A DNA stretch of 53,112 nucleotides. Source: Mycobacterium sp. E3198 (GTDB taxonomy: Bacteria > Actinomycetota > Actinomycetes > Mycobacteriales > Mycobacteriaceae). Of this stretch, positions 1 through 11,805 are shown in pieces. A model generated the notes under the pieces. The model worked only from the letters and a program-made list of their open reading frames with translations, did no database searches and was not told the origin of the DNA. Both the position numbers and the translations under genes were made by a program. The DNA lies in NCBI RefSeq assembly GCF_001667015.1, contig NZ_LZIS01000160.1:1-53112 (forward strand), read 5' to 3'. Within the stretch, counting starts at the first letter, position 1. Every line of letters starts with the position of its first letter.

Positions 1-695
1 TCCTCGACGGTGCGCTGCGCCCGGAACCGCGGCTCCGGCTTGCCGAACGTCGCGACCGTCGACGGCAGCGGCTGCCCCAGCGCGCTGGTCATCACGTCGA
101 GCCGGGCGACCGCGTCGTCGTAGGCCTCGTCGACCCGCTCGTCGGTGCCGTTCCAGTTCACGGCGTTGGCGATCAGCGTGATGGTGCCCTCGTGGTGGTC
201 GACGGCCGCCAGGTCGGTGGCCAGCAGCAGCAGCATGTCGGGCAGCCGCAGGTCGTCGACGGCCAGTTCGGGCAGCCGCTCCAGGCGGCGCACCAGGTCG
301 TAGGCGAAGAACCCGACCATGCCGCCCGACAGCGGCGGCAGCCCGGGCACCGGTTCGGTCGCCAGCAGCGCCAGGGTGTCCCGCAGCGCGCGCAGCGGGT
401 CCCCGCCCGTCGGCGCGTCCTGCGGCGCGGTGCCCAGCCACACGGCCTCGCCGTCGCGCACCGTCAGCGCCGACGGCGCCCCCGCGCCCACGAACGACCA
501 TCGCGACCACGACCGGCCGTTCTCGGCGGATTCGAGCAGGAACGTGCCGGGCCGGTTCGCGGCGAGTTTGCGGTAGGCCGAGAGCGGAGTTTCGCTGTCG
601 GCCAAGACCTTGCGGGTCACCGGAACCACACGGTGCTCCGCCGCGAGGTGGCGGAACTCCTCCCGTGACGTGGTGGCGGCGAGGTGGGCGTGCAC
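1..695 (-). CDS. trpE: Anthranilate synthase component I, N-terminal part (cut by window edge)
   Basis: Catalyses chorismate plus ammonia/glutamine to anthranilate, the first step of tryptophan synthesis, with a TrpG glutamine amidotransferase partner. The reverse strand reads [14 protein letters not shown], then [20 protein letters not shown] and [16 protein letters not shown], which are characteristic of mycobacterial TrpE. The start is a GTG at 695-693 with GGGAGG about 9 bases upstream. An ATG a few bases earlier is out of frame. About 231 of roughly 515 residues are visible: the N-terminal regulatory/allosteric part, without the C-terminal chorismate-binding catalytic residues. The gene is divergent from bcpB as in M. 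tuberculosis (Rv1609/Rv1608c). A 9-bp inverted repeat sits directly in front of the start. Confidence 0.97.
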   Translation of the reverse strand, partial: MHAHLAATTSREEFRHLAAEHRVVPVTRKVLADSETPLSAYRKLAANRPGTFLLESAENGRSWSRWSFVGAGAPSALTVRDGEAVWLGTAPQDAPTGGDPLRALRDTLALLATEPVPGLPPLSGGMVGFFAYDLVRRLERLPELAVDDLRLPDMLLLLATDLAAVDHHEGTITLIANAVNWNGTDERVDEAYDDAVARLDVMTSALGQPLPSTVATFGKPEPRFRAQRTVE

Positions 696-719
696 CGACC
701 CATCCTCCCAGATGGGTCG
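696..719. promoter_or_regulatory. Perfect 9-bp inverted repeat abutting the trpE start
   Basis: CGACCCATC (696-704) and GATGGGTCG (711-719) are exact inverted copies separated by 6 bases. In the trpE direction the loop and the base after it spell the ribosome binding site GGGAGG, and the arm ends at the GTG start codon. It may be an RNA hairpin that presents or hides the Shine-Dalgarno sequence, or a protein operator in the 53-bp trpE/bcpB divergent region. The structure is seen; the role is inferred. Confidence 0.6.
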
Positions 720-748
720 CCGAGCCGATCGGGCGTAGCGTGACGCCC

Positions 749-1213
749 ATGAAACCTGGTGACACCGTGGCCGACTTCGAGCTGCCTGACCAGACCGGTA
801 CGGCCCGCACGCTCAGCGCCCTGCTCGCCGACGGGCCCGTGGTGCTGTTCTTTTACCCCGCCGCGATGACGCCCGGCTGCACCAAGGAGGCCTGCCACTT
901 CCGCGACCTGGCCTCGGAATTCGCCGCGGTCGGGGCCAACCGGGTCGGCATCAGCGCCGACCCGGTGGAAAAGCAGGCCAAGTTCGCCGACCTGCGCAAG
1001 TTCGACTACCCGCTGCTGTCGGACACCGACGGCACCGTCGCCACGCAGTTCGGCGTCAAGCGCGGCCTGCTGGGCAAGCTGATGCCGGTCAAGCGCACGA
1101 CCTTCGTCATCGACACCGATCGCCGGGTGCTCGACGTGATCGCCAGCGAATTCAGCATGGACACCCACGCCGACAAGGCGCTGCAGACGCTGCGGGCGCG
1201 GTCCTCCGCCTAG
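749..1213 (+). CDS. bcpB: Thiol peroxidase / bacterioferritin comigratory protein (Prx family, BcpB)
   Basis: An AhpC/TSA-fold peroxiredoxin of the Bcp/PrxQ type that reduces peroxides in the cytoplasm using thioredoxin-like donors. The ATG at 749 gives 154 residues, the length of M. tuberculosis BcpB. The start context [17 protein letters not shown] is typical. The peroxidatic Cys44 lies in [15 protein letters not shown], and Cys49 five residues later is the likely resolving cysteine of the PrxQ class. The reading frame is also open upstream of the ATG, but the codons there do not resemble the family. It is divergent from trpE and ends 4 bases before the stop of convergent chaA. Confidence 0.95.
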   Translation: MKPGDTVADFELPDQTGTARTLSALLADGPVVLFFYPAAMTPGCTKEACHFRDLASEFAAVGANRVGISADPVEKQAKFADLRKFDYPLLSDTDGTVATQFGVKRGLLGKLMPVKRTTFVIDTDRRVLDVIASEFSMDTHADKALQTLRARSSA

Positions 1214-1217
1214 CGCG

Positions 1218-2342
1218 TCAGGGGATCGCCGCCAGGAACAGGTACGCGGCGAGCAACACCAGGTGCACCTCGCCCTGCAGCCGCGTGGCACGGCCGGGCA
1301 CCACGGTCAGCATGCTGATCACCACCGTCAGGGCGAGCAGCACCAGTTGGGACGGCGCGAGGCCGAGCACCAGCGGGCCTTTGAGCCAGATGCTGGCCAG
1401 CGCGATGGCCGGGATGGTCAGCCCGATGCTGGCCATCGCGGAGCCGTAGGCCAGATTCAGGCTGGTCTGGATGCGGCCGCGCCGCGCCGCGCGCACGGCC
1501 GCGAGCGTCTCGGGCAACAGGACCAGCATCGCGATCACGACCCCGACGAACGTCTGCGGGAATCCCACGGCGGTCACCAGGCGTTCGACCGCCGGCGATT
1601 CCTGTTCGGCCAGGCCCACCACCGCGACCAGTGCCACCAGCAGCAGCACGAGGCTGATCAGCGCCGAACGGGCGGTCGGCGGGTCGGCGTGGTTCTCGTC
1701 CTCCTCGAAGAGCCGTTTTTGGCCCCGCTGCGCGACCGGCAGGAAAAAGTCGCGATGCCGGACGGTCTGGGTGAAGACGAACAGCAAATACAGCAGCAGC
1801 GACGCGACCGCGGCGAAGATGAGCTGCCCGGGCGAGAACTCCTTGCCCGGGTGGCTGATGGTGAACGCGGGCATGGCGAGGCTGAGCGTGGCCAGCGTGG
1901 TGAGCGTGGCCAGCGCCGCCCCGCTGCCCTCGGCGTTGAACAGCGTCACGCCGTACCGGCGGGAGCCCCACGACAGCGACAAACCCGCGATCCCGTTGGT
2001 GGTGATCATGAACGCCGCGAAGGCGGTGTCCCGGGCCAGCGTCGCCGCCTCGTTGCCACCCGACGCCATCAGCTCGACGATGAGGGCCACCTCGATGATC
2101 GTCACCGCGCCCGCGAGCACCAGCGACCCGAACGGCTCTCCGACGCGGGCCGCGACCACCTCGGCGTGCTGGACGGCGGCCAGCACCGCACCGATCAACA
2201 GCACGGCCTGCAGCGCGACCAGCACCGCCCCCGGGTGCTCGCCCCAGGTGGCCGTCAGCACGACGACGGCAACCAGGGGCACCGCTGTGGTCCAGGACGT
2301 CCAGGGCAGCCGTTTCAACATCGCCCCGCCATTCTCATTCAA
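1218..2342 (-). CDS. chaA: Ca2+/H+ antiporter, CaCA family
   Basis: An inner-membrane cation/proton antiporter of about 374 residues with roughly eleven hydrophobic segments. The first hydrophobic half, with acidic residues in VTIIEVALIVELMASGG, matches the alpha-repeat of ChaA-type exchangers. The second half, ALVAVVGLAEQESPAVERLV followed by VGVVIAMLVLLPE, is the matching inverted repeat. A cytoplasmic hydrophilic loop (around EEDENHADPPT) separates them. The start at 2342 reads MNENGGAMLKRLPW; the second ATG at 2321 is equally plausible and closer to the length of Rv1607. The neighbour bcpB is convergent and the kinase at 2423 is divergent. Confidence 0.93.
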   Translation of the reverse strand: MNENGGAMLKRLPWTSWTTAVPLVAVVVLTATWGEHPGAVLVALQAVLLIGAVLAAVQHAEVVAARVGEPFGSLVLAGAVTIIEVALIVELMASGGNEAATLARDTAFAAFMITTNGIAGLSLSWGSRRYGVTLFNAEGSGAALATLTTLATLSLAMPAFTISHPGKEFSPGQLIFAAVASLLLYLLFVFTQTVRHRDFFLPVAQRGQKRLFEEDENHADPPTARSALISLVLLLVALVAVVGLAEQESPAVERLVTAVGFPQTFVGVVIAMLVLLPETLAAVRAARRGRIQTSLNLAYGSAMASIGLTIPAIALASIWLKGPLVLGLAPSQLVLLALTVVISMLTVVPGRATRLQGEVHLVLLAAYLFLAAIP

Positions 2343-2422
2343 GATGGCCGCCGGCGCCCGACACCCTGGCGCGCATCACAATTTGGGGTTTGCCGCGCCC
2401 GCGACCTCAGTAGCATGCTCCC

Positions 2423-3943
2423 ATGCCAGAAAGCGAAGGCCTGACCGAGGGACAGGTGTTCGCCGGATACACGATCATTCGTCGGCTCGGGTCCGGCGGC
2501 ATGGGCCAGGTGTATCTGGCGCAGCACCCGCGGCTGCCCCGCCGCGACGCCCTGAAGATCCTGCCGCGCGAGTTGACCGCGAACGACGAATTCCGCCAGC
2601 GCTTCAACCGGGAGGCCGACCTGGCGGCGAGCCTGTACAACGAGCACATCGTCGGCATCCACGACCGCGGCGAGTACGACGGGCAGCTGTGGATCTCGAT
2701 GGACTACGTGGAGGGCACCGACGCCGCGAAACTGCTGCGCACGAAATACCCGTCGGGGATGCCGAAAGCCGATGTCGTCGAGATCATTTCGGCCGTCGCC
2801 GACGCGCTCGACTACGCACACGAACGCGGGCTGCTGCATCGCGACGTCAAGCCGGCCAACATCCTGCTGACCGACGCGAGCCCCCGGCGGCGGATCCTGC
2901 TCGCCGACTTCGGCATCGCCCGCGAGCTCGGTGACATCAGCGGCCTCACCGCGACCAACATGCTGGTGGGCACCACCGCGTACTGCGCGCCCGAGCAGCT
3001 GCAGGGTTCGGATCTGGACGGGCGGGCCGACCAATACGCGCTGGGCTGCACCGCGTTCGACCTGTTGGCCGGGTCGGCGCCGTTCCGCCACTCCAACCCG
3101 GCGGTGGTCATCACCCAGCACCTGTCCGCACCGCCGCCGCACATCAGCGAGCGCCGGCCCGAGCTGGCCGACCTCGACGGCCCCATCGCCAAAGCTCTCG
3201 CCAAGAAACCCGACGACCGCTACCCGACGTGCGCCGACTTCGCGGCGGCGCTAGGCAGCCAGCTCAACACCGCCCCGTCCGAGGCGACGGCCGGCGCCAC
3301 CGAGGTCATTCCGGCACCGACCGAGGTCATCGCCAAGCCGCGCCCCGCGCCGGCGCCGAAGGCGCGCGGCGGATCCCGCGGACCGGTGGTGGCGATCGGT
3401 GCGCTGGTCGCCGTCGCGGTGGTGGCGGTGGGCGCCTACTTCGGCGTCCGGGTGCTCGGCGCCCGAAACCACCCACACAACAACGCCACCTCCCCCGCGC
3501 AGTCGGCCGCGCCGCCGGCGTCCGGCGCCGCCCCTGCGGCACCGACGACGCCGGTTCTCAGGTTGTCCGGCCAGATCACCGATCAGGCGGGCGTGCTCGG
3601 CCCCCTCGAGTACGACGCCGTGAACCGGGCGCTCACCAGGCTCTACAACGGGCGCGGCACCCGGCTGTGGGTGGTCTACATCCAAACCTTCGGCGGCCTC
3701 AAGCCGTTCAAGTGGGCCGAAAACGTTATGGTCGCCAACAATTTCACCGACAGCGACGCCATCCTGGCCGTCGCCATCGACGGGCCGGCCTTCTCCTTCC
3801 GGGTGCCCAACGCGGTGATCACCGGGAAGGCCATCGACCTCGAAATGATTCGCCGCGACCGCATCTCGCCGGCCGTGTTCCGGCACGAATGGGCTCGCGC
3901 GGCCATCGCCGCCGCCCAGGGACTGGACGTCGCGCCCAGTTAA
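2423..3943 (+). CDS. Membrane Ser/Thr protein kinase with extracytoplasmic TPM-like domain
   Basis: A 506-residue PknF-type receptor kinase. The cytoplasmic kinase domain (about 15-275) has the glycine loop [12 protein letters not shown] at 22-33, the ATP-binding Lys45, [11 protein letters not shown] at 139-149 with catalytic Asp141, DFG at 162-164 and GTTAYCAPE, so it should be active. A Pro/Ala linker leads to one membrane segment (about 320-345, [20 protein letters not shown]) and a Thr/Pro/Ala-rich stalk. From about 378 a periplasm-side domain follows ([20 protein letters not shown], then [11 protein letters not shown]) that resembles the TPM/TLP18.3-Psb32 family. M. tuberculosis has hisI and chaA side by side without this gene. 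Its stop overlaps that of convergent hisI by 4 bases. The ligand and substrates are unknown. Confidence 0.93.
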   Translation: MPESEGLTEGQVFAGYTIIRRLGSGGMGQVYLAQHPRLPRRDALKILPRELTANDEFRQRFNREADLAASLYNEHIVGIHDRGEYDGQLWISMDYVEGTDAAKLLRTKYPSGMPKADVVEIISAVADALDYAHERGLLHRDVKPANILLTDASPRRRILLADFGIARELGDISGLTATNMLVGTTAYCAPEQLQGSDLDGRADQYALGCTAFDLLAGSAPFRHSNPAVVITQHLSAPPPHISERRPELADLDGPIAKALAKKPDDRYPTCADFAAALGSQLNTAPSEATAGATEVIPAPTEVIAKPRPAPAPKARGGSRGPVVAIGALVAVAVVAVGAYFGVRVLGARNHPHNNATSPAQSAAPPASGAAPAAPTTPVLRLSGQITDQAGVLGPLEYDAVNRALTRLYNGRGTRLWVVYIQTFGGLKPFKWAENVMVANNFTDSDAILAVAIDGPAFSFRVPNAVITGKAIDLEMIRRDRISPAVFRHEWARAAIAAAQGLDVAPS

Positions 3944-4287
3944 CCGTCCGGGTCCAGCAGCACGTCGGCGTCGAAGCAGCTGTGATCGCCGGTGTGGCAC
4001 GCGGCCCCGACCTGGTCGACCGTCAGCAGCACGGTGTCGCCGTCGCAGTCCAGGCGCACCGAGTGGACGCGCTGGGTATGGCCGGACGTCGCGCCCTTGA
4101 TCCACTGCTCGCCGCGGGAGCGCGAATAGTACGTGGCCTCACGGGTTTCCAGGGTGCGGGCCAGCGCGTCGTCGTCCATCCACGCGACCATCAGCACGTC
4201 GCCGCTGCCGCGCTCCTGCACGACGGCGGCGATCAGACCGTCGGCGTTGCGCTTGAGCCGCGCCGCGATGTTCGGGTCGAGCGTCAT
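3940..4287 (-). CDS. hisI: Phosphoribosyl-AMP cyclohydrolase
   Basis: Opens the purine ring of phosphoribosyl-AMP in the third step of histidine synthesis. It is a 115-residue stand-alone HisI, the actinobacterial form without a fused HisE. The metal-binding residues are visible in VRLDCDGD and in [13 protein letters not shown]. The start ATG at 4287-4285 shares an ATGA overlap with the hisF stop, so translation is probably coupled. It is the last gene of the minus-strand his operon. A longer frame extends upstream of this ATG, but it runs through hisF in the wrong frame and is not real. Confidence 0.96.
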   Translation of the reverse strand: MTLDPNIAARLKRNADGLIAAVVQERGSGDVLMVAWMDDDALARTLETREATYYSRSRGEQWIKGATSGHTQRVHSVRLDCDGDTVLLTVDQVGAACHTGDHSCFDADVLLDPDG

Positions 4288-5054
4288 CGGACCGTGATCT
4301 TTTCTGCGGCCATGGCGGCCTTCACCTGGCCGATCGTCAGCTCGCGGAAGTGAAAGACGCTGGCCGCCAATACCGCATCCGCACCGGCGGCGACCGCGGG
4401 CGCGAAGTGTTCGACCGCCCCGGCGCCCCCGCTGGCGATCACCGGCACCGTGACCGCGTCCCGCACCGCGCGCAGCATCGGCAGGTCGAACCCGGCCTTG
4501 GTGCCGTCGGCGTCCATCGAGTTGAGCAGGATCTCCCCCACCCCGAGGTCGGCGCCGCGGGCCGCCCACGCCACGGCGTCGATGCCGGTGCCGCGGCGCC
4601 CGCCGTGGGTGGTGACCTCCCAACCCGACGGCGTCGGCGCCGACCCGGCGGGAACGGTGCGGGCGTCGACGGACAACACGATGCACTGCGAGCCGAACTG
4701 CGTTGCCATTTCGGCCAACAGGTCCGGGCGCGCGATCGCCGCGGTGTTGACCGAAACCTTGTCGGCCCCGGCACGCAGCAGCGTGTCGACGTCAGCGACG
4801 GTGCGCACCCCGCCGCCGACCGTGAGCGGAATGAACACCTGCTCGGCGGTGCGGCGCACCACCTCCAGCATCGTCGCCCTGCCCGACGAGGACGCGGTCA
4901 CGTCGAGGAAGGTCAGCTCGTCGGCGCCCTCGGCGTCGTAGGCCGCCGCCAGCTCAACGGGATCCCCGGCGTCGCGCAGGTTTTCGAAGTTGACGCCCTT
5001 GACCACCCGCCCGGCGTCGACGTCCAGGCACGGGATCACGCGCACGGCCAGCAT
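4284..5054 (-). CDS. hisF: Imidazole glycerol phosphate synthase, cyclase subunit
   Basis: A 256-residue (beta/alpha)8 barrel that uses ammonia delivered by HisH to convert PRFAR to imidazole glycerol phosphate and AICAR. The catalytic Asp11 lies in [13 protein letters not shown] and the second catalytic Asp in IVLSVDA. The phosphate-binding loops LTVGGGVRT and VIASGGAG are intact. The length is normal for the family. It lies 1 base after impA and overlaps hisI by 4 bases, inside the his operon. Confidence 0.97.
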   Translation of the reverse strand: MLAVRVIPCLDVDAGRVVKGVNFENLRDAGDPVELAAAYDAEGADELTFLDVTASSSGRATMLEVVRRTAEQVFIPLTVGGGVRTVADVDTLLRAGADKVSVNTAAIARPDLLAEMATQFGSQCIVLSVDARTVPAGSAPTPSGWEVTTHGGRRGTGIDAVAWAARGADLGVGEILLNSMDADGTKAGFDLPMLRAVRDAVTVPVIASGGAGAVEHFAPAVAAGADAVLAASVFHFRELTIGQVKAAMAAEKITVR

Positions 5055-5055
5055 C

Positions 5056-5856
5056 TCAGTAGTCCCCCGGATCGCCGACGGCGCTGAGGATCTCGAGGAT
5101 CTCGGCGTGCGCGCCGGGCGCGGCGGCCAGCACCGAGTCCGACGTGGGGGTCCACGGTTTGCCGGCCAAATCGGTGACGATTCCCCCGGCCGCCCGCACC
5201 TGAGCCACCCCGGCGGCGTGATCCCACACGTGGCCGCCGAAACTTATTGCGGCACCCACTATCCCGTCGGCGACGTAGACGAGGTCGATCCCCGTCGACC
5301 CGTGCATGCGCAACCGCGAAGACACCCGGCTCAGGTTCTCCAGCAGCGCGATCCGGTAGCGCCCCGGGAACCGGCCCCGCGAGTCGGCGCTGAACGTCCC
5401 GACCGCGAGCAGGCTCTCACCCAGCTCCGTGGTTTCCAGCGGCGGCTGCGGCGCACCGTTTTTGACGAGCTGCCCTCCCGCGACGGCGGTGTAGCGCTCG
5501 TCGATGAACGGCAACCAGGTCAGGCCCGCCACCGGATCGCCGTCGTGCAGCAGGGCCAGCAGGATCGCCGCCATCGGCGAGCCGGCGGCGTAGTTGAAGG
5601 TGCCGTCCACCGGATCCAGCACCCACACCCACGGCGAGTCGACGTCGGTGCCGCCGAACTCCTCGCCGTGCACGCCGATTCCGGTGGTGGCCTGCAGCGC
5701 GGTGACCACCTGCCGCTCGATCGCGAGATCGATCTCGGTGGCAAAGTCGTTGCCCTTCTTGGCAACCGCGGATTCGGCGCGATGCCCGTCCAGGAAGCGC
5801 GGCACGGCGGCGTCGAGGATCTTCGACGCCACCGACACCAGCGCGTTGAGGTCCAT
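5056..5856 (-). CDS. impA: Inositol-monophosphatase family protein (ImpA)
   Basis: A 266-residue Mg2+-dependent sugar-phosphate phosphatase of the inositol monophosphatase superfamily. The metal and substrate motifs are GEEFGG at 64-69, DPVDGTFNY from 81 and WDHAAG near the C terminus. M. tuberculosis carries the ortholog Rv1604 (impA) at the same place between hisA and hisF. The operon position suggests a role in histidine synthesis (histidinol-phosphate phosphatase) as in some related actinobacteria. The family also hydrolyses inositol phosphate, so the substrate is not settled. Spacing to both neighbours is 1 to 4 bases. Confidence 0.9.
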   Translation of the reverse strand: MDLNALVSVASKILDAAVPRFLDGHRAESAVAKKGNDFATEIDLAIERQVVTALQATTGIGVHGEEFGGTDVDSPWVWVLDPVDGTFNYAAGSPMAAILLALLHDGDPVAGLTWLPFIDERYTAVAGGQLVKNGAPQPPLETTELGESLLAVGTFSADSRGRFPGRYRIALLENLSRVSSRLRMHGSTGIDLVYVADGIVGAAISFGGHVWDHAAGVAQVRAAGGIVTDLAGKPWTPTSDSVLAAAPGAHAEILEILSAVGDPGDY

Positions 5857-5860
5857 GCGC

Positions 5861-6592
5861 TTACGCCCTCACCGCGGCCAGGGCCTCCGGCAGGGTGAAC
5901 CGCCCCGCGTAGAGCGCCTTGCCCACGATGGCGCCCTCGACCCCGCGGTCGGTGAGCGTGGCGATGGCGCGCAGGTCGTCCAGGCTGGACACGCCGCCCG
6001 ACGCGATCACCGGCGCCTCGGTGCGGTCGGCCACGGCGGCCAGCAGCTCGAGGTTGGGGCCGCCCAGCGTGCCGTCCTTGGTGACGTCGGTGACGACGAA
6101 CCGCGAACACCCTTGGCTGTCAAGGCGTTTCAGCACCTCCCACAGGTCGCCGCCGTCGGTCTCCCAGCCGCGCCCGCGCAGCCGGTGCTCGCCGTGCACG
6201 ATCTGGACGTCCAGCCCGACGGCGACCTTGTCGCCGTGCTCGCCGATCGCCCGGGCGCACCATTGCGGGTTCTCCAGCGCCGCGGTGCCCAGGTTGACCC
6301 GCGCGCACCCGGTGGCCAGCGCGGCGGCCAGGGAGTCGTCGTCGCGGATGCCGCCCGAGAGCTCCACGTTGACGTCGAGCTTGCCCACCACCTCGGCGAG
6401 CAGCTCGCGGTTGGAGCCGCGCCCGAACGCGGCATCCAGATCGACCAGGTGAATCCACTCGGCCCCGTCACGCTGCCAGCCCAGCGCGGCGTCCAGCGCC
6501 GAGCCGTACTCGGTTTCGCTGCCGGCCTTGCCTTGCACCAGGCGCACGGCGCGGCCGTCGACCACGTCGACCGCCGGTAACAGAATCAACAC
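5861..6592 (-). CDS. priA: Bifunctional phosphoribosyl isomerase A (HisA/TrpF)
   Basis: A 243-residue (beta/alpha)8 barrel isomerising ProFAR in histidine synthesis. In actinobacteria without a separate trpF it also isomerises phosphoribosyl anthranilate in tryptophan synthesis. Seen: [16 protein letters not shown] with the catalytic Asp, [10 protein letters not shown], the active-site loop [26 protein letters not shown] with the second catalytic Asp, and VIASGGVSS. The start is GTG at 6592 with GAGGG three bases upstream, giving a slightly shorter N terminus than M. tuberculosis PriA. It is separated from hisH by 82 bases, the only sizeable gap inside this his operon, which holds an inverted repeat. 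Confidence 0.95.
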   Translation of the reverse strand: MLILLPAVDVVDGRAVRLVQGKAGSETEYGSALDAALGWQRDGAEWIHLVDLDAAFGRGSNRELLAEVVGKLDVNVELSGGIRDDDSLAAALATGCARVNLGTAALENPQWCARAIGEHGDKVAVGLDVQIVHGEHRLRGRGWETDGGDLWEVLKRLDSQGCSRFVVTDVTKDGTLGGPNLELLAAVADRTEAPVIASGGVSSLDDLRAIATLTDRGVEGAIVGKALYAGRFTLPEALAAVRA

Positions 6593-6608
6593 AGTCCCTC
6601 CCGCGCGC

Positions 6609-6665
6609 CGAAAGTGCTACTGGCGACACCGCTTCTCGGCGTTTGCGTCGCCAGTTGCACGTTCG
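6609..6665. repeat. Long imperfect inverted repeat between hisH and priA
   Basis: The 19-base arms 6609-6627 and 6647-6665 pair at 17 of 19 positions around a 19-base loop. The perfect core is ACTGGCGAC / GTCGCCAGT, flanked by GTGC / GCAC. It lies inside an otherwise tightly packed operon. It could be a dispersed intergenic repeat or MITE-like element, or an RNA stem-loop processing or attenuating the his transcript. Only the structure is supported by the sequence. Confidence 0.65.
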
Positions 6666-6674
6666 CGACGTTGT

Positions 6675-7288
6675 TCACAGTCCCTCAACCCAATTGTTCA
6701 ACACTGCCGCGCCGGCATCGCCGCTCTTCTCCGGGTGGAATTGGGTGGCGGAAAGCGGCCCGTCCTCCACCGCGGCCAGAAAAGGCACCTGGTGGGTGGC
6801 CCACGTCAGCACCGCCTCGGACGCACCCTCCCAACGCTGCGCGGCGTAGGAGTGCACGAAGTAGAACCGGGCGTCGGCGTCCAGCCCCTGAAACAGGACG
6901 CTGCCCGGCCCGGCCTGGACCACGTTCCAGCCCATGTGCGGGATCACCGGGGCGTCCAGGCGCGTGACCGCGCCCGGCCACTGGCCGCAGCCCTTCGTCT
7001 CGACCCCGAATTCGACGCCGCGAGCGAACAGGATCTGCATGCCGACGCACACGCCCAGCACCGGGCGCCCGGCGGCCACCCTGTCGGCGATGATCCGCTC
7101 GCCTGAGATCTTGCGCAGGCCCGTCATGCACGCCTCGAACGCGCCGACGCCGGGCACCACCAGCCCGTCGGCGGCCGCCGCGGCGCCCGCGTCGGCCGTC
7201 ACCTCGACCGACGCCCCGACCCGCTGCAGCGCGCGCTGGGCCGATCGCAGGTTGCCCGAGCCGTAGTCTAGGACCACAACCGATTTCG

Positions 7289-7292
<4 letters not shown>
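6675..7292 (-). CDS. hisH: Imidazole glycerol phosphate synthase, glutaminase subunit
   Basis: A 205-residue class I glutamine amidotransferase that feeds ammonia to HisF. The catalytic triad is visible: Cys82 in VLGVCVGMQ, and His186 and Glu188 in TQFHPEKSG. The N-terminal [13 protein letters not shown] and the oxyanion strand PGVGAF are typical. The start is GTG at 7292, forming a GTGA overlap with the hisB stop. Confidence 0.97.
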
Positions 7293-10382
<3,090 letters not shown>

Positions 10383-10428
10383 TGTCCCAGAGCAGCTCAA
10401 GTCGTTATCCGGCCGGTACAGTGCCGTC

Positions 10429-10851
10429 ATGCCCAAAAAGGATCACCCCAACAACGCTCCCGGCGTTCCGATGGTCTTTCCCGTCTGGTTCGAGCGTTTC
10501 CAGATCAAATACTTCAACCCGGCGATCAAGCCGCTCGCGCGCTTTCTGCCCATCACCGCGACCATCAAGCACCGCGGCCGCACGTCCGGCAAGGAATACG
10601 AGACCATCATCACCCCCTATCGCAAGGGCAACGTGGTCGCGATCGCGCTGGCCCACGGGAAGACGAACTGGGTCAAGAACGTGCTGGCCGCCGGCGAGGC
10701 AGACGTGCGGTTCGGCCGCAACCGCGTGGTGCACCTCACCAATACGCGGATCCTGCCGGCCGGCTACGACGGCCCCGACGTCCCCAGCCTGCCGCGCATG
10801 GCGCGCATGCAGCTGAACCGGGTGGGGGTTTTCGTCGGCGATATCGCCTGA
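10429..10851 (+). CDS. Deazaflavin-dependent nitroreductase-family protein (DUF385), Rv1598c type
   Basis: A 140-residue protein of the F420/split-beta-barrel nitroreductase family, which is expanded in mycobacteria. Typical features are [21 protein letters not shown] in the N-terminal half and [16 protein letters not shown] toward the C-terminal strands. Rv1598c occupies the same divergent place next to hisD. The start ATG at 10429 reads [14 protein letters not shown]. The family includes F420-dependent reductases, but also members with no shown activity, so the substrate is unknown. It is convergent with nadC. Confidence 0.85.
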   Translation: MPKKDHPNNAPGVPMVFPVWFERFQIKYFNPAIKPLARFLPITATIKHRGRTSGKEYETIITPYRKGNVVAIALAHGKTNWVKNVLAAGEADVRFGRNRVVHLTNTRILPAGYDGPDVPSLPRMARMQLNRVGVFVGDIA

Positions 10852-10896
10852 CTTTCGCGGTTGCGTGTGCGCTCACGGCTTTCCGTGTGCGCGGAG

Positions 10897-10922
10897 GGCG
10901 GGATTCGGGCGATTTTCCCGCC
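10897..10922. terminator. Hairpin between convergent genes, possible bidirectional terminator
   Basis: GGCGGGA (10897-10903) and TCCCGCC (10916-10922) form a 7-bp GC-rich stem with a 12-base loop. It lies between the stop at 10851 and the nadC stop at 10949. There is no T tract, as is common for mycobacterial terminators. The surrounding bases also contain GTGTGCGC twice and a CGTGTG/CACACG pair. Confidence 0.45.
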
Positions 10923-10948
10923 AACGGTTCACACGCGGAAGCGCATAA

Positions 10949-11803
10949 TCACATGTCCAGGCCGATGTCGAGCGCGCGCACCGAGTGCGTCAGCGCCCCG
11001 ACGGCCAGGTAATCGACGCCGGTCGCGGCGTAGGTCGCTGCGTTCTCCAGGCTGAGCCCGCCCGACGACTCGAGGAGCACGGCGGGTGCCCGGGCGTCGC
11101 GGCGCTGCACGGCCATCTGCGTCTGCCACACCGGAAAGTTGTCCAGCAGGATCAGCTCGGGTTTTTCGCCCAGCACGTCGTCCAGCTGCTCGAGCGAGTC
11201 CACCTCCACCTCGCACGGCAGGTCGGGGGCGGCCTCGCGCACCGCCCGCAGCGCCTCGACCACCGAGCCCGCGGCCGCGACGTGGTTGTCCTTGATCAGC
11301 GCCGCGTCCCCGAGCCCGAGGCGGTGGTTGACGCCCCCGCCGACGCGCACCGCGTACTTCTGCAGCGCCCGCAGGCCCGGCAGGGTCTTGCGGGTGTCGC
11401 GGATCTTGGCCTTGGTGCCGTGCACCACGTCGACCCACGCGGCGGTCGTGGTCGCGATCCCCGACAGGTGGCAGATCAGGTTCAGCGCGGTGCGCTCCGC
11501 GGTCAGCAGGCCGCGGGTCTCCGCCCGCACCGTCAGCGCCGGCTCCCCCGGGCCCAACCGGGCGCCGTCCTCGACGCGATCGAGCACCTGGTAACCGCCG
11601 GTGCCGAGGACCTCGTCGAGGACCAGCAACGCGACGTCCAGGCCGGCGATCACCCCCGGCTCGCGCGGCACCATCGACGCCGTGGCCACCGCGCCGGCGG
11701 GCACCGTGGCCTGCGTGGTGACGTCGGGCCCGTAGCGCAGATCCTCGTGCAGGGCGCGCCGGATGGCGTCCCGGGCGGCGTCGAGTTCGCAGTCGGACAG
11801 CAT
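10949..11803 (-). CDS. nadC: Quinolinate phosphoribosyltransferase (decarboxylating)
   Basis: A 284-residue enzyme converting quinolinate and PRPP to nicotinate mononucleotide, the third step of de novo NAD synthesis. Family marks are LLTAERTALNLICHLSGIAT, KIRDTRKTLPGLR, VGGGVNHRLGL with LIKDNH, and EVEVDSLEQL with VLLESSGGLS. The ATG at 11803 lies 2 bases after the nadB stop. It is the last gene of nadABC and is convergent with the gene at 10429. Confidence 0.97.
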   Translation of the reverse strand: MLSDCELDAARDAIRRALHEDLRYGPDVTTQATVPAGAVATASMVPREPGVIAGLDVALLVLDEVLGTGGYQVLDRVEDGARLGPGEPALTVRAETRGLLTAERTALNLICHLSGIATTTAAWVDVVHGTKAKIRDTRKTLPGLRALQKYAVRVGGGVNHRLGLGDAALIKDNHVAAAGSVVEALRAVREAAPDLPCEVEVDSLEQLDDVLGEKPELILLDNFPVWQTQMAVQRRDARAPAVLLESSGGLSLENAATYAATGVDYLAVGALTHSVRALDIGLDM

Positions 11804-11805
11804 CG

